The notes beneath the pieces were generated by a model that was given only the letters and a program-made list of their open reading frames with translations, was not told the DNA's origin and made no database searches. Shown here piece by piece: positions 8,192 through 16,375 of a stretch of DNA of 38,273 nucleotides. The position numbers and the translations under genes were made by a program. The DNA lies in the NCBI GenBank assembly GCA_020630975.1, contig JAHDID010000056.1:1-38273 (forward strand), read 5' to 3'. The number at the start of each line of letters is the position of its first letter. Position 1 is the first letter of the stretch. Source of the stretch: Verrucomicrobiota bacterium. GTDB taxonomy: Bacteria > Verrucomicrobiota > Verrucomicrobiia > Verrucomicrobiales > DEV007.

Positions 8192-8692
8192 ATGATCACT
8201 TGCCGCAGAGCTACCGACACCGACGTTGCGCTATTCAAGGAGATTCGACTAAAAGCTCTCATAGACAGTCCCGATGCCTTCGGCTCTACCTACGAGTCAG
8301 CATCGAAGAGATCTGACCAGTCCTGGCAGGAACAACTATCCGCAACCACTGCAGGCAGCGATCGTAACACCCAATTTGCATTCCAGGATGGACACTGTAT
8401 CGGGCTAGCAGCTGTTTACCGTCTACCATCCACTTTAGAGGCCGAGTTACTTATGATGTGGGTCGCCCCTCCACATCGAGGAACACGAGCAGCCTCAATG
8501 CTGATTACCAACCTCTTGCAATGGGCAAAGGAATCAGGGATCGAACAGGTGTCCCTAGAGGTAACCGACTCTAACTCTAGAGCCATATCCTTTTACCAAA
8601 CCCAAGGTTTTAATCCTACTGGTGAAGAGGTGGCAATCGACTCTGATCGCAACCTGAAAGGCATTCGTATGGTGAAGTTGCTTCCTGAGTAG
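8192..8692 (+). CDS. GNAT family N-acetyltransferase
   Basis: The 166-residue product has the GNAT fold throughout: an N-terminal strand-helix (CRRATDTDVALFKEIRLKAL), then ELLMMWVAPPHRGTRAASML forming strand beta4 and the acetyl-CoA pyrophosphate loop. The C-terminal half, LEVTDSNSRAISFYQTQGF, is the classic NxxAxxFYxxxGF block. The loop reads HRGTRAA rather than the usual RGxGxG/A, a mild deviation. It should transfer an acetyl group from acetyl-CoA to an amine; the acceptor is unknown. It lies 27 bases after the membrane protein and 24 bases before the next gene, probably one transcript. Confidence 0.88.
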   Translation: MITCRRATDTDVALFKEIRLKALIDSPDAFGSTYESASKRSDQSWQEQLSATTAGSDRNTQFAFQDGHCIGLAAVYRLPSTLEAELLMMWVAPPHRGTRAASMLITNLLQWAKESGIEQVSLEVTDSNSRAISFYQTQGFNPTGEEVAIDSDRNLKGIRMVKLLPE

Positions 8693-8716
8693 ATCTCGTA
8701 CCGTCACCACAACAAC

Positions 8717-8989
8717 ATGAAACCCTTCAAGCTCTTCTTTGCAGGAATGCTCATGCTAATCGTAGAACCGTTCCTGCGATTACCGGAAGCGGTTCTGCGC
8801 TTGATATTCCTGTCTGATCATTACAGATCGTTTTGGGACGCCCTCAAGTCAGACTGGTATTTCAGCGAAGGTTGGTTCACCTACATCAACACACCACTGG
8901 GCAAGAGCTACACCATTTTTCTTATTTCATGGACACTCACCGCCATCATCCTTATTGCTACGGCCTTCATCGGGCTTCACCGTAAATAA
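8717..8989 (+). CDS. Hypothetical two-helix membrane protein
   Basis: This 90-residue protein is not recognised. It has an N-terminal hydrophobic segment (LFFAGMLMLIVEPFLRLPEA), an aromatic loop (SDWYFSEGWFTYI) and a C-terminal helix (IFLISWTLTAIILIATAFIG) ending in a short basic tail. It sits between the GNAT gene and a small lipoprotein gene, about 30 bases from each. Confidence 0.55.
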   Translation: MKPFKLFFAGMLMLIVEPFLRLPEAVLRLIFLSDHYRSFWDALKSDWYFSEGWFTYINTPLGKSYTIFLISWTLTAIILIATAFIGLHRK

Positions 8990-9018
8990 TGTACTACCAA
9001 CTGGCTTAACGATAAATA

Positions 9019-9348
9019 ATGAAACGCTTTGTACTCTTATCCAGTATCTGCCTCTACCTCTGCCTCCTTACGAGCTGCTCCTCGCAAATCAGCCTAGGAT
9101 ATGGTTTCACCATGAAATGCAGCTCCCAAAAGTGCTCCCTTTCTTACCGAAACAAACTGATTATTCCAGAGGTCAAAAGAGTCATAGTGGAATCAGGCTA
9201 CATCGTCGGCGACCAAAAAGACGGCCGCTACTTCTTCTCAGACGGCCATTCAGTCCGATATTTCTCGACTTATGAAGATCAATTGGAATTCGCATCGTCT
9301 AAAGGAGTAACAGTAACGGAATCGAAATACATCAGCTTGTTAAAATAG
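9019..9348 (+). CDS. Small lipoprotein, function unknown
   Basis: The 109-residue product starts with a lipoprotein signal (KRFVLLSSICLYLCLLTSCS) whose lipobox LTSC would lipidate Cys20. The mature part is polar and contains two more cysteines (Cys33 and Cys38). No family is recognised. The start ATG is fixed by the signal sequence. It is the last gene of the small plus-strand cluster and converges on the secreted protein at 9387-9905. Confidence 0.6.
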   Translation: MKRFVLLSSICLYLCLLTSCSSQISLGYGFTMKCSSQKCSLSYRNKLIIPEVKRVIVESGYIVGDQKDGRYFFSDGHSVRYFSTYEDQLEFASSKGVTVTESKYISLLK

Positions 9349-9386
9349 CCAATTCGCCCGCCACAATACAGGTAGAGCCACCAGAC

Positions 9387-9905
9387 CTACAAGACTCGTA
9401 ATCCTTTTAGTACAAATGCATCAGCCTCGGTAGGTTCCGTGATCCCAGACTCCGCATACAAGCACACGCAAACCACCCGATTATCGGAATTCACAAACAG
9501 GTAGTGAAACACCGTAGGCGACAAGACCTTCTCGTGCCGCTCGCCAGCAAGCGTTCCACTGATGACTCGCAACCCCTCTCTGCCATCCGCATCGACGACT
9601 GGCTTCACCCCAATAACACGCTCCTCCCTACGCTCAACTCCGGAAGGTATAGTCGAAAACCACTCAAAATTCTGAATCATCTCATTCAGTGTCGTGAGCA
9701 AATCTGACTCAGACGAGGCACGAAGCCTGATCTTCAATCCTCGTGAGTGGCTAGGCGTTCTCACCATATAGCCAAACTCCTCGTCCGTATCATGCTGCCA
9801 AGTATTCGGAAGGGAAATAGCCACTCTGCAATCCGAAATAATATGCTCTCCCGCTAGTAAGGAACCGGCACAAAGAGACAACAAGAAGGAAATCAATACC
9901 CGCAT
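9387..9905 (-). CDS. Hypothetical secreted protein
   Basis: The 172-residue product begins with a signal peptide (MRVLISFLLSLCAGSLLAGE). The mature part resembles small periplasmic proteins of the PsbP/DUF1795 type: ISLPNTWQHD near the N-terminus and alternating strands ending with a short helix (PTEADAFVLKGL). That is a weak resemblance and no function is assigned. A 17-nt direct repeat with 21-nt period lies about 130-165 bases upstream of its start. Confidence 0.55.
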   Translation of the reverse strand: MRVLISFLLSLCAGSLLAGEHIISDCRVAISLPNTWQHDTDEEFGYMVRTPSHSRGLKIRLRASSESDLLTTLNEMIQNFEWFSTIPSGVERREERVIGVKPVVDADGREGLRVISGTLAGERHEKVLSPTVFHYLFVNSDNRVVCVCLYAESGITEPTEADAFVLKGLRVL

Positions 9906-10033
9906 CCGATCGACTCTATCATCCCAAATTTCAGATCTCCACTCAAAGAACCAGTAGGTCCGCAGAAATAACTGCTGGTGGTGGTGCTACCAGCAAACCT
10001 AGCTCCCCCCCCTACATTGCGGAGGCTCTACGA

Positions 10034-10071
10034 ATTGTACCCTATTGAGTCAAAATTATACCCTATTGAAT
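10034..10071. promoter_or_regulatory. Direct repeat with 21-nt period, possible operator
   Basis: Two copies of ATTRTACCCTATTGART (10034-10050 and 10055-10071) differ at two positions. They start 21 bases apart, two helical turns, so a dimeric DNA-binding protein would meet both on one face. The site lies upstream of the secreted-protein gene (starts 9905) and just beyond the 3' end of the thioredoxin-like gene. Confidence 0.35.
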
Positions 10072-10086
10072 TTCTTCCTACAGCCC

Positions 10087-10806
10087 CTAACCACCGCTCA
10101 ACACGCCCTGCAGAAAGGCGATGTCGGTTTGGGATAGGTTGTTAAACAAAACCGTATCCACCTTGCCCGCTTCGTCGACGAAGTCTCCCCTATCGCCCTT
10201 TGCCTCGAGTAGCGCAGCGCGGAAGGTACCACCATCTTTACGTGTCCAGGTACGGACCTCGGTGATGGCGATTTTGCTTTGCTTCAGATCCTCAGTCATC
10301 GGGCCGAGGAATCCAGTGGGCTCCTCGATCTCGCCATCGGCTATGCGGATTTTGCGCAGCTCGCGCTCGAGTGCCGCCAGCTCCTTTTCGTCAGTCACTT
10401 TGCCGCTCTCGATACGAGCCTTGATCAGCATCTTTGAGTAAGGCGAGGCGAGCTTACCGCCCTGTGAGATGAGTTTCTTGCCCGAAGCATCTGAGACCAC
10501 TGCGATAGGTAGCTGGCTGATATCCTCGCCAAAACGACTGGTGAACAAATCCTGATTCGCCGCCACAGCAGAACTACAGGTGACTAGCACAAACTCATTG
10601 CCTTTATCCTGAAGCTCGGAGCGGACCGCCTGAAAGATCTTGGCTTGCTCAGCATCGCCCGGGCTAGCCATGAAAAAAACAATCAGCTTGTCGCCCGGCT
10701 TGGCTGCTGCCACTGCTGTGCCTGCGCTGGAGAATGTCTGTAAACTCTGTCCAAAGGCCGTCGCCACTAGACAAGTGAGAGTGATGATGAGGAGGGCGTG
10801 CTTCAT
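10087..10806 (-). CDS. Secreted thioredoxin-fold protein lacking the CxxC motif
   Basis: From the ATG at 10804-10806 the product is 239 residues with signal peptide MKHALLIITLTCLVATAFGQ. The open frame extends 99 bases upstream without any signal-like sequence, so the internal start is preferred. The first half resembles a thioredoxin fold: KPGDKLIVFFMASPGDAEQA as strand and active-site turn, and SQLPIAVVSDASGKKL with the conserved cis-proline. Where a CxxC would be expected the sequence is ASPGDAEQ, so it cannot do dithiol exchange. The C-terminal part (AALLEAKGDRGDFVDEAG) is not recognised. It is divergent from the DUF1552 gene at 10961, with 154 bases between them, so they may share a regulatory region. 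Confidence 0.6.
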   Translation of the reverse strand: MKHALLIITLTCLVATAFGQSLQTFSSAGTAVAAAKPGDKLIVFFMASPGDAEQAKIFQAVRSELQDKGNEFVLVTCSSAVAANQDLFTSRFGEDISQLPIAVVSDASGKKLISQGGKLASPYSKMLIKARIESGKVTDEKELAALERELRKIRIADGEIEEPTGFLGPMTEDLKQSKIAITEVRTWTRKDGGTFRAALLEAKGDRGDFVDEAGKVDTVLFNNLSQTDIAFLQGVLSGG

Positions 10807-10960
10807 AAGGTCGATTTTACGTTTCCAAAGCAAACTTGCGGTAAATTCCCAATCGGCAATGGGAAAATCGCTCCCTATTTTGTAATGCGTGTTTCCTGTA
10901 GACACGGGATTGCGGGCGATTTTGGCCCTCCGATTTGCAAAAGACGGCTAAAATAGACAC

Positions 10961-12226
10961 ATGCAGTCTAGCCGACGATCTTTCCTCAAATCTATCGGCG
11001 GTGCCTCCATGGCACTACCGTTTCTCGAGTCTACCGCCATCGCTGGGCAGTCGGCTCCGACCCGGCTATTGATCGTGGGCAACCCGTTTGGCGCTCATCC
11101 TGACTACTTTTTCCCCAGAGATTTTGGCAAAAACTTCACTCTGTCTGAGACACTCTCGTCCATGGATTGGGTGAAAGACCGGATGACGGTCTTTTCCCAC
11201 ACCGATCACAACATGGTCAGCGGTCACGGCCGAGAGGTCGCCTTCCTCAGTGGCGTGCTACCAAAGGATGCCGCTGCCTACCCCGACAAAAACATGTCGA
11301 TCGATCAGATTATCGCCCGAGAGATCGGTGGCAGCCTGCGCTTTCCCTCGCTGAATATCGGCCCCGAAGGCGGCGTGGGCATGAGCTGGACTGCCAGCGG
11401 CACGGAGAATGCCATCATCCGCGATCCGCGAAAGCTCCACGAGCACCTGTTTGTGAATCTGTCTGCCGATCGCAAGGAGGCTAGAAAGGTGATCATCGAT
11501 CGCAACAAAAGCATCCTCGACACGGTAGCGGATCAGTACTCCGTCGTGAAGAAACAAGGCAGCCAGCGCGATGCGGAGACCATGGACCGCTTCGAGACGA
11601 CCGTGCGCGAGCTCGAGCAGTCCTTTGAGACCCGCGCCAGCTGGCTGGAGACAGACAAACCTAGCTACGACTTGTCGCAGAACTATCCAGCCGGTGAGAT
11701 CATCGACACCGCGCACGACTATCGAGCCATATTCGATATGGTCGCGCTCGCATTCGAGACCGATCTCACCCGTGTCGCGACTATCGCTTTCCCGCAGAAT
11801 ATCGATTACCAATTCATCGAGGGCGTCAATCGCAGCTACCATGGCTGCACTCACAATGGCAAAAGCCTAGACCTGACCAATGAGCTAGTAGCTATCGAGT
11901 CATTCCAGATCGAGCAGCTCTCCCGCTGCATGCAAAAGCTCGACTCCATCGAGGAGCCCAATGGCCAAGGCACCATGCTCGACAATACAGTGGTGCTATT
12001 CGGTGCCGGCATGGGCTACGGTGGCACCCACTCAAATCGCGACCTACCCATCATGGTAGCAGGCGGTGGATTCCAGCACGCAGGCCATATCGATGTATCG
12101 AAAAACGGCGAGCACATGCCGCTGTGCAATTTATATGTCCGGCTGATGCAGCGCTTCGGCATCGAGCGCGATCAGTTTAATCTCAGCACCGGCACATTCG
12201 ACTTTGCTGAGTATGCAAAAGCGTAG
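10961..12226 (+). CDS. DUF1552 family exported protein (cassette 2)
   Basis: The 421-residue protein has a strong Tat signal (SRRSFLKSIGGASMALPFLE). It shares the DUF1552 layout with the protein at 3536-4822: TRLLIVGNPFGAHPDYFFP near the start, VSGHGREVAFLSGV, MSIDQIIARE, RAIFDMVALAFETDLTRVAT and TVVLFGAGMGYGGTHSNRDLP. The same segments align by eye in cassette 1 but the sequences are clearly diverged, so this is an old paralogue. It is followed after about 100 bases by its DUF1592 partner. Function is unknown beyond co-occurrence with cytochrome-type partners. Confidence 0.88.
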   Translation: MQSSRRSFLKSIGGASMALPFLESTAIAGQSAPTRLLIVGNPFGAHPDYFFPRDFGKNFTLSETLSSMDWVKDRMTVFSHTDHNMVSGHGREVAFLSGVLPKDAAAYPDKNMSIDQIIAREIGGSLRFPSLNIGPEGGVGMSWTASGTENAIIRDPRKLHEHLFVNLSADRKEARKVIIDRNKSILDTVADQYSVVKKQGSQRDAETMDRFETTVRELEQSFETRASWLETDKPSYDLSQNYPAGEIIDTAHDYRAIFDMVALAFETDLTRVATIAFPQNIDYQFIEGVNRSYHGCTHNGKSLDLTNELVAIESFQIEQLSRCMQKLDSIEEPNGQGTMLDNTVVLFGAGMGYGGTHSNRDLPIMVAGGGFQHAGHIDVSKNGEHMPLCNLYVRLMQRFGIERDQFNLSTGTFDFAEYAKA

Positions 12227-12244
12227 ACCTTCACTACCAAGCCC

Positions 12245-12360
12245 AATTCAACAAAGCCTATCAGATTCGTATTCATCCGTGTTCCAAAAATTTCGCTTTC
12301 TAACACTAATCCGCTTCGCTCAACACTAATGAACACAGATAAACACGAATCTCGAAGGGC
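12245..12360. repeat. Dispersed-repeat-like sequence spanning the start of a DUF1592 gene
   Basis: The stretch contains two spaced copies of AACACTAAT (around 12303 and 12322), plus ATTCATCCGTGTT and GAACACAGATAAACACGAAT, reading like variants of one intergenic phrase. The annotated ATG of the downstream gene lies inside it. Whether this is a genome-wide repeat cannot be tested from one window. Confidence 0.35.
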
Positions 12361-14887
12361 GAGGCCTTTGTATTTATTGCTACTCTTTACCCTTCTATCC
12401 CTAGCAGTCACCACTGCTACCACCGCATCGGAGCAGCTACTACAGACGCACTGCGCCTCTTGCCACAATGAGGAAAAGGCGAAAGGAAAATTCAAACTAG
12501 CCTATCTGGGTAAAGCCCCGTCTCAGGAGAATATCGACCGCTGGCTAGACTCGCTAGACTACATCACCGCTGAGGAGATGCCGCCCGAGGAGGATAGCGA
12601 GCTATCCAGCAGTGAGCGCCAGCAGTTAGCTGCCTTTTTTCAGACGAAAATCGATAGCTACGGCAGTGAGTCCACCTACACCCACACCACGCCCAAGCGG
12701 CGGATGAATAACCGCGAATTTCGCAATAGCCTGCGCGACGCGCTGCTACTGGAGGACGTAGCCGTCTACCAAGCGACCTCCGAGCTGGTCGGCGACAAAC
12801 TTTACCATGGATTCGACACCCATGGCGAGTCACTGGGCTTTAGCCGATTTCACCTCGAGCAATACCTAGAGGCGATACGCAGCGTAGTCGACCGCACCAT
12901 CATATCCGGCCCGCAGCCGCCCACCCAGCGCTACGAGATACCGGCAGAGCGTATCGAGCGATCCAAGAAAAACCAAAACTCGAAGCGCCCTGCCCAGAGA
13001 GGCAAGGACGGCGTGTTCGACTTTCGAGGCCCCGAGGGCTTCCTCAGCTTTATGGATCTGCGCGAGCTACCCGCCTCTGGCCACTACACTATCCAGCTAC
13101 GCTGCAAAGCCATGGGCCGCACCCGCTACTCCAGCGACGATACGGGTATGTATCACGGCGATCCCATGCAGCTAGAGATGGGCCTGGGCGATACGAGGCG
13201 CACATTCGACCTACCAGACGACGAGGAGATCACCCTCTCTCACAGCCAGTGGCTACCAGCAGGTACGGCTATCACTTTTCGCAATCCCACAGATGGCCTG
13301 AAGCAAATCGGCAATGGTAACTTCAAGTTTCAATACGGTATGATGCCGAAATACCTGAAACGAGACGATCCCGATCTCTACGAGCAAACCCTCGAGTCGA
13401 TACTCTCAAATCGAAGCGACCAGAAACGACAAAAAGACGGTGCCCACTGGTCGCTGTGGGTGGATGTCTGGGATGGCCCACAGATCCACATCTACGATGC
13501 GGTAGTCGAGGGACCATTCTACCAGCAGTGGCCATCGCAGCAGCAGGTATCTCTAGTCGGCCAATCGCCCTCCGTAGAAGGCGCGGAAGAGATCCTGCGC
13601 CCGATCGCCGAACGCGCCTGGCGCAGAGCAGTCGATACCAGCGAGCTACAGCGACATATCGCTCTGGTCGAGTCCTGCGCGACCGATGGCATGGCTACCA
13701 TCGATGCGCTAAAAGAAGGCATCATCTCCGTGCTGATGAGCCCCAACTTTCTGTTCCTAGATCCCGCCTCCCTCGATGAGACACAGACATTCGCCAGCAA
13801 ACTGAGCACCTTTACCCAAAGCACCCTGCCCGACCAGCAGCTGAGCCTAATGACCCGAGCCGGCCTACTGGACAATCCCGAGCAGATAGCGGACTACCTA
13901 CGCCAGCAGCTGGACCAAGGCGATATCGATACCTTTCTGCACGAGTTCCCATTCGCCTGGCTCGAGCTGGCCGATATCAACTTCATGGCGCCCGATCCCG
14001 ATAACTATCGCCACTACCATCGAAAGGATGTGAGCATCGATATGATCGCTGAGGTGCGTCATTTCTTTCGCCACGCGCTAGAGGCGAATGTACCGATCAC
14101 CGAATTCCTCACAGCCGACTATAGCTTTGTGAATGCCGACCTCGCACAGGTCTACGGCCTGGATGACGTGCCACAGGACTCGACCTTTCGAAAATACACC
14201 TTTACCGATGGCCGCCGTGGTGGGCTGCTCGGTATGGGTGCTTTTCTCACCGTCACCGCCGATAGTCTTACCACTTCGCCGATCCACCGTGCCGTGTTTG
14301 TCATGGAAAATTTCATGGGCATCCACCCCTCACCACCGCCGCCCGATATCGAGATCACCGAGCCGGATGTGCGCAAAGCCAAAACCGTAAAGGAAATCCT
14401 AGCCGCCCACACCGAAAACGAATCCTGCGCCACCTGCCACAAGGCCATCGATCCTTGGGGCTACGCATTCGAAAACTACGACTCCATGGGCGCCTGGCGA
14501 GATGTGTATAAAACCGTCACCACCGGCCCCGTCGTGACAGACAAAGATCCCAATGGCGATGCCGTCGAGCGTGAGAAAGAGCTGCAAAAAACCAAGCGCA
14601 CCAAAGCCCTAGTCGAGACCGTAGCCATCGACTCCAGCGCCACCTTTCGCAATGGCACCACATACGAAGATATCCACGGCTACCGCGACAGCCTACTCAC
14701 CCCAGCCAACCGCGACCGCTTCGTAAAGTGCTTCATCGCCAAGCTCTTGCTCTACGCCAATGGCGTCGAGCCAAAGGACGAAGATCATCTAGAGATCGAC
14801 CGCATCCTCGACTACTCCAGCCAGCATGAGTATCGAGTACTTGAGACCATTGCCGCTGTGATCGATAGTCCGCTGTTTCGGAATTAA
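12329..14887 (+). CDS. PVC-type diheme cytochrome protein DUF1587/1592/1588/1585 (cassette 2)
   Basis: The product has up to 852 residues. Heme c motifs are CASCH (residues 42-46) and CATCH (700-704). Domains in order: cytochrome segment; DUF1587 (about 122-190, RRMNNREFRNSLRDALLL); a middle region with carbohydrate-binding-like strands; a DUF1592-like segment (about 460-600); DUF1588 (about 625-710, GGLLGMGAFLTVTADSLTTS); DUF1585 (about 765-850). The signal peptide is residues 14-33 (LYLLLLFTLLSLAVTTATTA). The first ATG lies in repeat-like DNA, and TTG at 12368, just before the signal, is a plausible alternative start. The stop TAA overlaps the next start by one base (TAATG), which suggests translational coupling to the following gene. 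Confidence 0.86.
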   Translation: MNTDKHESRRARPLYLLLLFTLLSLAVTTATTASEQLLQTHCASCHNEEKAKGKFKLAYLGKAPSQENIDRWLDSLDYITAEEMPPEEDSELSSSERQQLAAFFQTKIDSYGSESTYTHTTPKRRMNNREFRNSLRDALLLEDVAVYQATSELVGDKLYHGFDTHGESLGFSRFHLEQYLEAIRSVVDRTIISGPQPPTQRYEIPAERIERSKKNQNSKRPAQRGKDGVFDFRGPEGFLSFMDLRELPASGHYTIQLRCKAMGRTRYSSDDTGMYHGDPMQLEMGLGDTRRTFDLPDDEEITLSHSQWLPAGTAITFRNPTDGLKQIGNGNFKFQYGMMPKYLKRDDPDLYEQTLESILSNRSDQKRQKDGAHWSLWVDVWDGPQIHIYDAVVEGPFYQQWPSQQQVSLVGQSPSVEGAEEILRPIAERAWRRAVDTSELQRHIALVESCATDGMATIDALKEGIISVLMSPNFLFLDPASLDETQTFASKLSTFTQSTLPDQQLSLMTRAGLLDNPEQIADYLRQQLDQGDIDTFLHEFPFAWLELADINFMAPDPDNYRHYHRKDVSIDMIAEVRHFFRHALEANVPITEFLTADYSFVNADLAQVYGLDDVPQDSTFRKYTFTDGRRGGLLGMGAFLTVTADSLTTSPIHRAVFVMENFMGIHPSPPPPDIEITEPDVRKAKTVKEILAAHTENESCATCHKAIDPWGYAFENYDSMGAWRDVYKTVTTGPVVTDKDPNGDAVEREKELQKTKRTKALVETVAIDSSATFRNGTTYEDIHGYRDSLLTPANRDRFVKCFIAKLLLYANGVEPKDEDHLEIDRILDYSSQHEYRVLETIAAVIDSPLFRN

Positions 14888-16233
14888 TGACACGGCTATA
14901 CTCACTATGGCGCAGTAAAGTCATCTGGTGGATGCGATGGCTCATCTGCACCACCGTCGTCATCACTCTATTCTATCTGATCGAGAATGTTCGGGGCAAG
15001 CATGCTTACCAACAAGCACTGAAACGCTACCAAGCAGCAGGCTGGCGCATAGACATTGACGCGATCTTAGGTCCCATTCCTGCGCCAGATGAAAATTTTG
15101 CCAAAAGCGAGCTGATGCTCGATGCAAAAAATGGATTTGAACCCAAAGCCCTAGAAATCAAATGGCATGAGTATGAGGTAGGACTACCTGAGATTCCCTA
15201 CCCTGAATACTATTTTCCAAAGCAACGCTTCGCAGCCGTGACTAGAGAGCTAGCGGCTAGAAAAATACTGCGAATTCTGAACAGACCAGAGTACCGGATG
15301 GGAATGATAAGGGGCGCCATCTCGCGCCCACACTGCCAATACATAAACCAACGCGAAATTGACGTCTCATCGGACCTTTGGTTTATGTCCTGTATCCGGT
15401 CATCCTGCTCCAATCTCAGAGCTAGTTGCGTAGCTAACCACGCCCTAGGCAACAATAACAAGTCGGCAGAAGACGTGTGCGCATTGCTCAAGATGAGTCG
15501 TCAGTTTGGCGACGGCGGCTCGATGGTCTCATTCACAATCGGGGTTGCGATGTACCGAGTAAATTCAGGGCTAGTTTGGTATGGACTCAGAGAAGGCGGA
15601 TGGAACTTGGAGAATTTGGAGTCCATAGCTACGGCAATTCGTGAACACTCTCCGACACCATCCACCTACAAAACCGCCAAGGAAATTGAAACCCATTACT
15701 TCAACTTTTTTGCCGACAAAATGGAACAGGAACGCCTCAACAGAAACCTCCGCTTCGGTCTTGATTTAGAAATCACGAGTTTCAACGAAACGCTGAACAA
15801 CGCTTTAGTTGATACCGCCTTTATGCTGAGCCCTCCGGGGTGGTTCGAGCAGAACAAAGCGCACTATCTCGACGGCCAAGTAACTAGGGTCCACCGACCC
15901 CTAACATTTTGGCCTTACCAGTATCTGTCAGACTATAGCCTGACTTCCCTTAGCGGAGTCGACAGAACCATTAAAAAATCAATTCGCTCAGATGAATTGT
16001 TATTGAAGGCGATCGAACTTGAAAAATTAAAACTGAAAACAGGAGCCTACCCATCCTCGTCGATCAATTCAAAGATAAGTCACCTCTTCGACGAAAACGG
16101 CCGCCCGGTTCTGTTCTACACTGTCGACCCAGTGGTCAGAAAACGTCTCGCTGACACTAAAATCGAATATGACGATTTTCGGGAGACCGGAGTCCTGCAT
16201 TATGGGACACCAGTGCAAACTCGCTCTGAGTAA
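14887..16233 (+). CDS. Hypothetical membrane-anchored protein
   Basis: The 448-residue protein has one N-terminal helix (about residues 18-33, LICTTVVITLFYLIENV) and a large, mainly helical extracytoplasmic part. A short motif near residues 59-77 (ILGPIPAPDENFAKSELML) resembles the start of orphan proteins seen next to PVC cytochrome genes, but no function is known to me. Five cysteines fall within about residues 155-200 and could form disulfides. Its start overlaps the stop of the DUF1592 gene by one base, so it is probably made with cassette 2. Base composition is more AT-rich than its upstream neighbour. Confidence 0.6.
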   Translation: MTRLYSLWRSKVIWWMRWLICTTVVITLFYLIENVRGKHAYQQALKRYQAAGWRIDIDAILGPIPAPDENFAKSELMLDAKNGFEPKALEIKWHEYEVGLPEIPYPEYYFPKQRFAAVTRELAARKILRILNRPEYRMGMIRGAISRPHCQYINQREIDVSSDLWFMSCIRSSCSNLRASCVANHALGNNNKSAEDVCALLKMSRQFGDGGSMVSFTIGVAMYRVNSGLVWYGLREGGWNLENLESIATAIREHSPTPSTYKTAKEIETHYFNFFADKMEQERLNRNLRFGLDLEITSFNETLNNALVDTAFMLSPPGWFEQNKAHYLDGQVTRVHRPLTFWPYQYLSDYSLTSLSGVDRTIKKSIRSDELLLKAIELEKLKLKTGAYPSSSINSKISHLFDENGRPVLFYTVDPVVRKRLADTKIEYDDFRETGVLHYGTPVQTRSE

Positions 16234-16375
16234 TCAATAACCCACTCATCAACTTCCCTCTCCCAACCACGCCCCAAACAGTTTTACACAGCCGTTACCC
16301 GAATCTGCCGAAAAACCGCGATCACACACTAGAAAAATCCATGTTCTAGTCTTAAGTGACGACCATAATTTCAAT

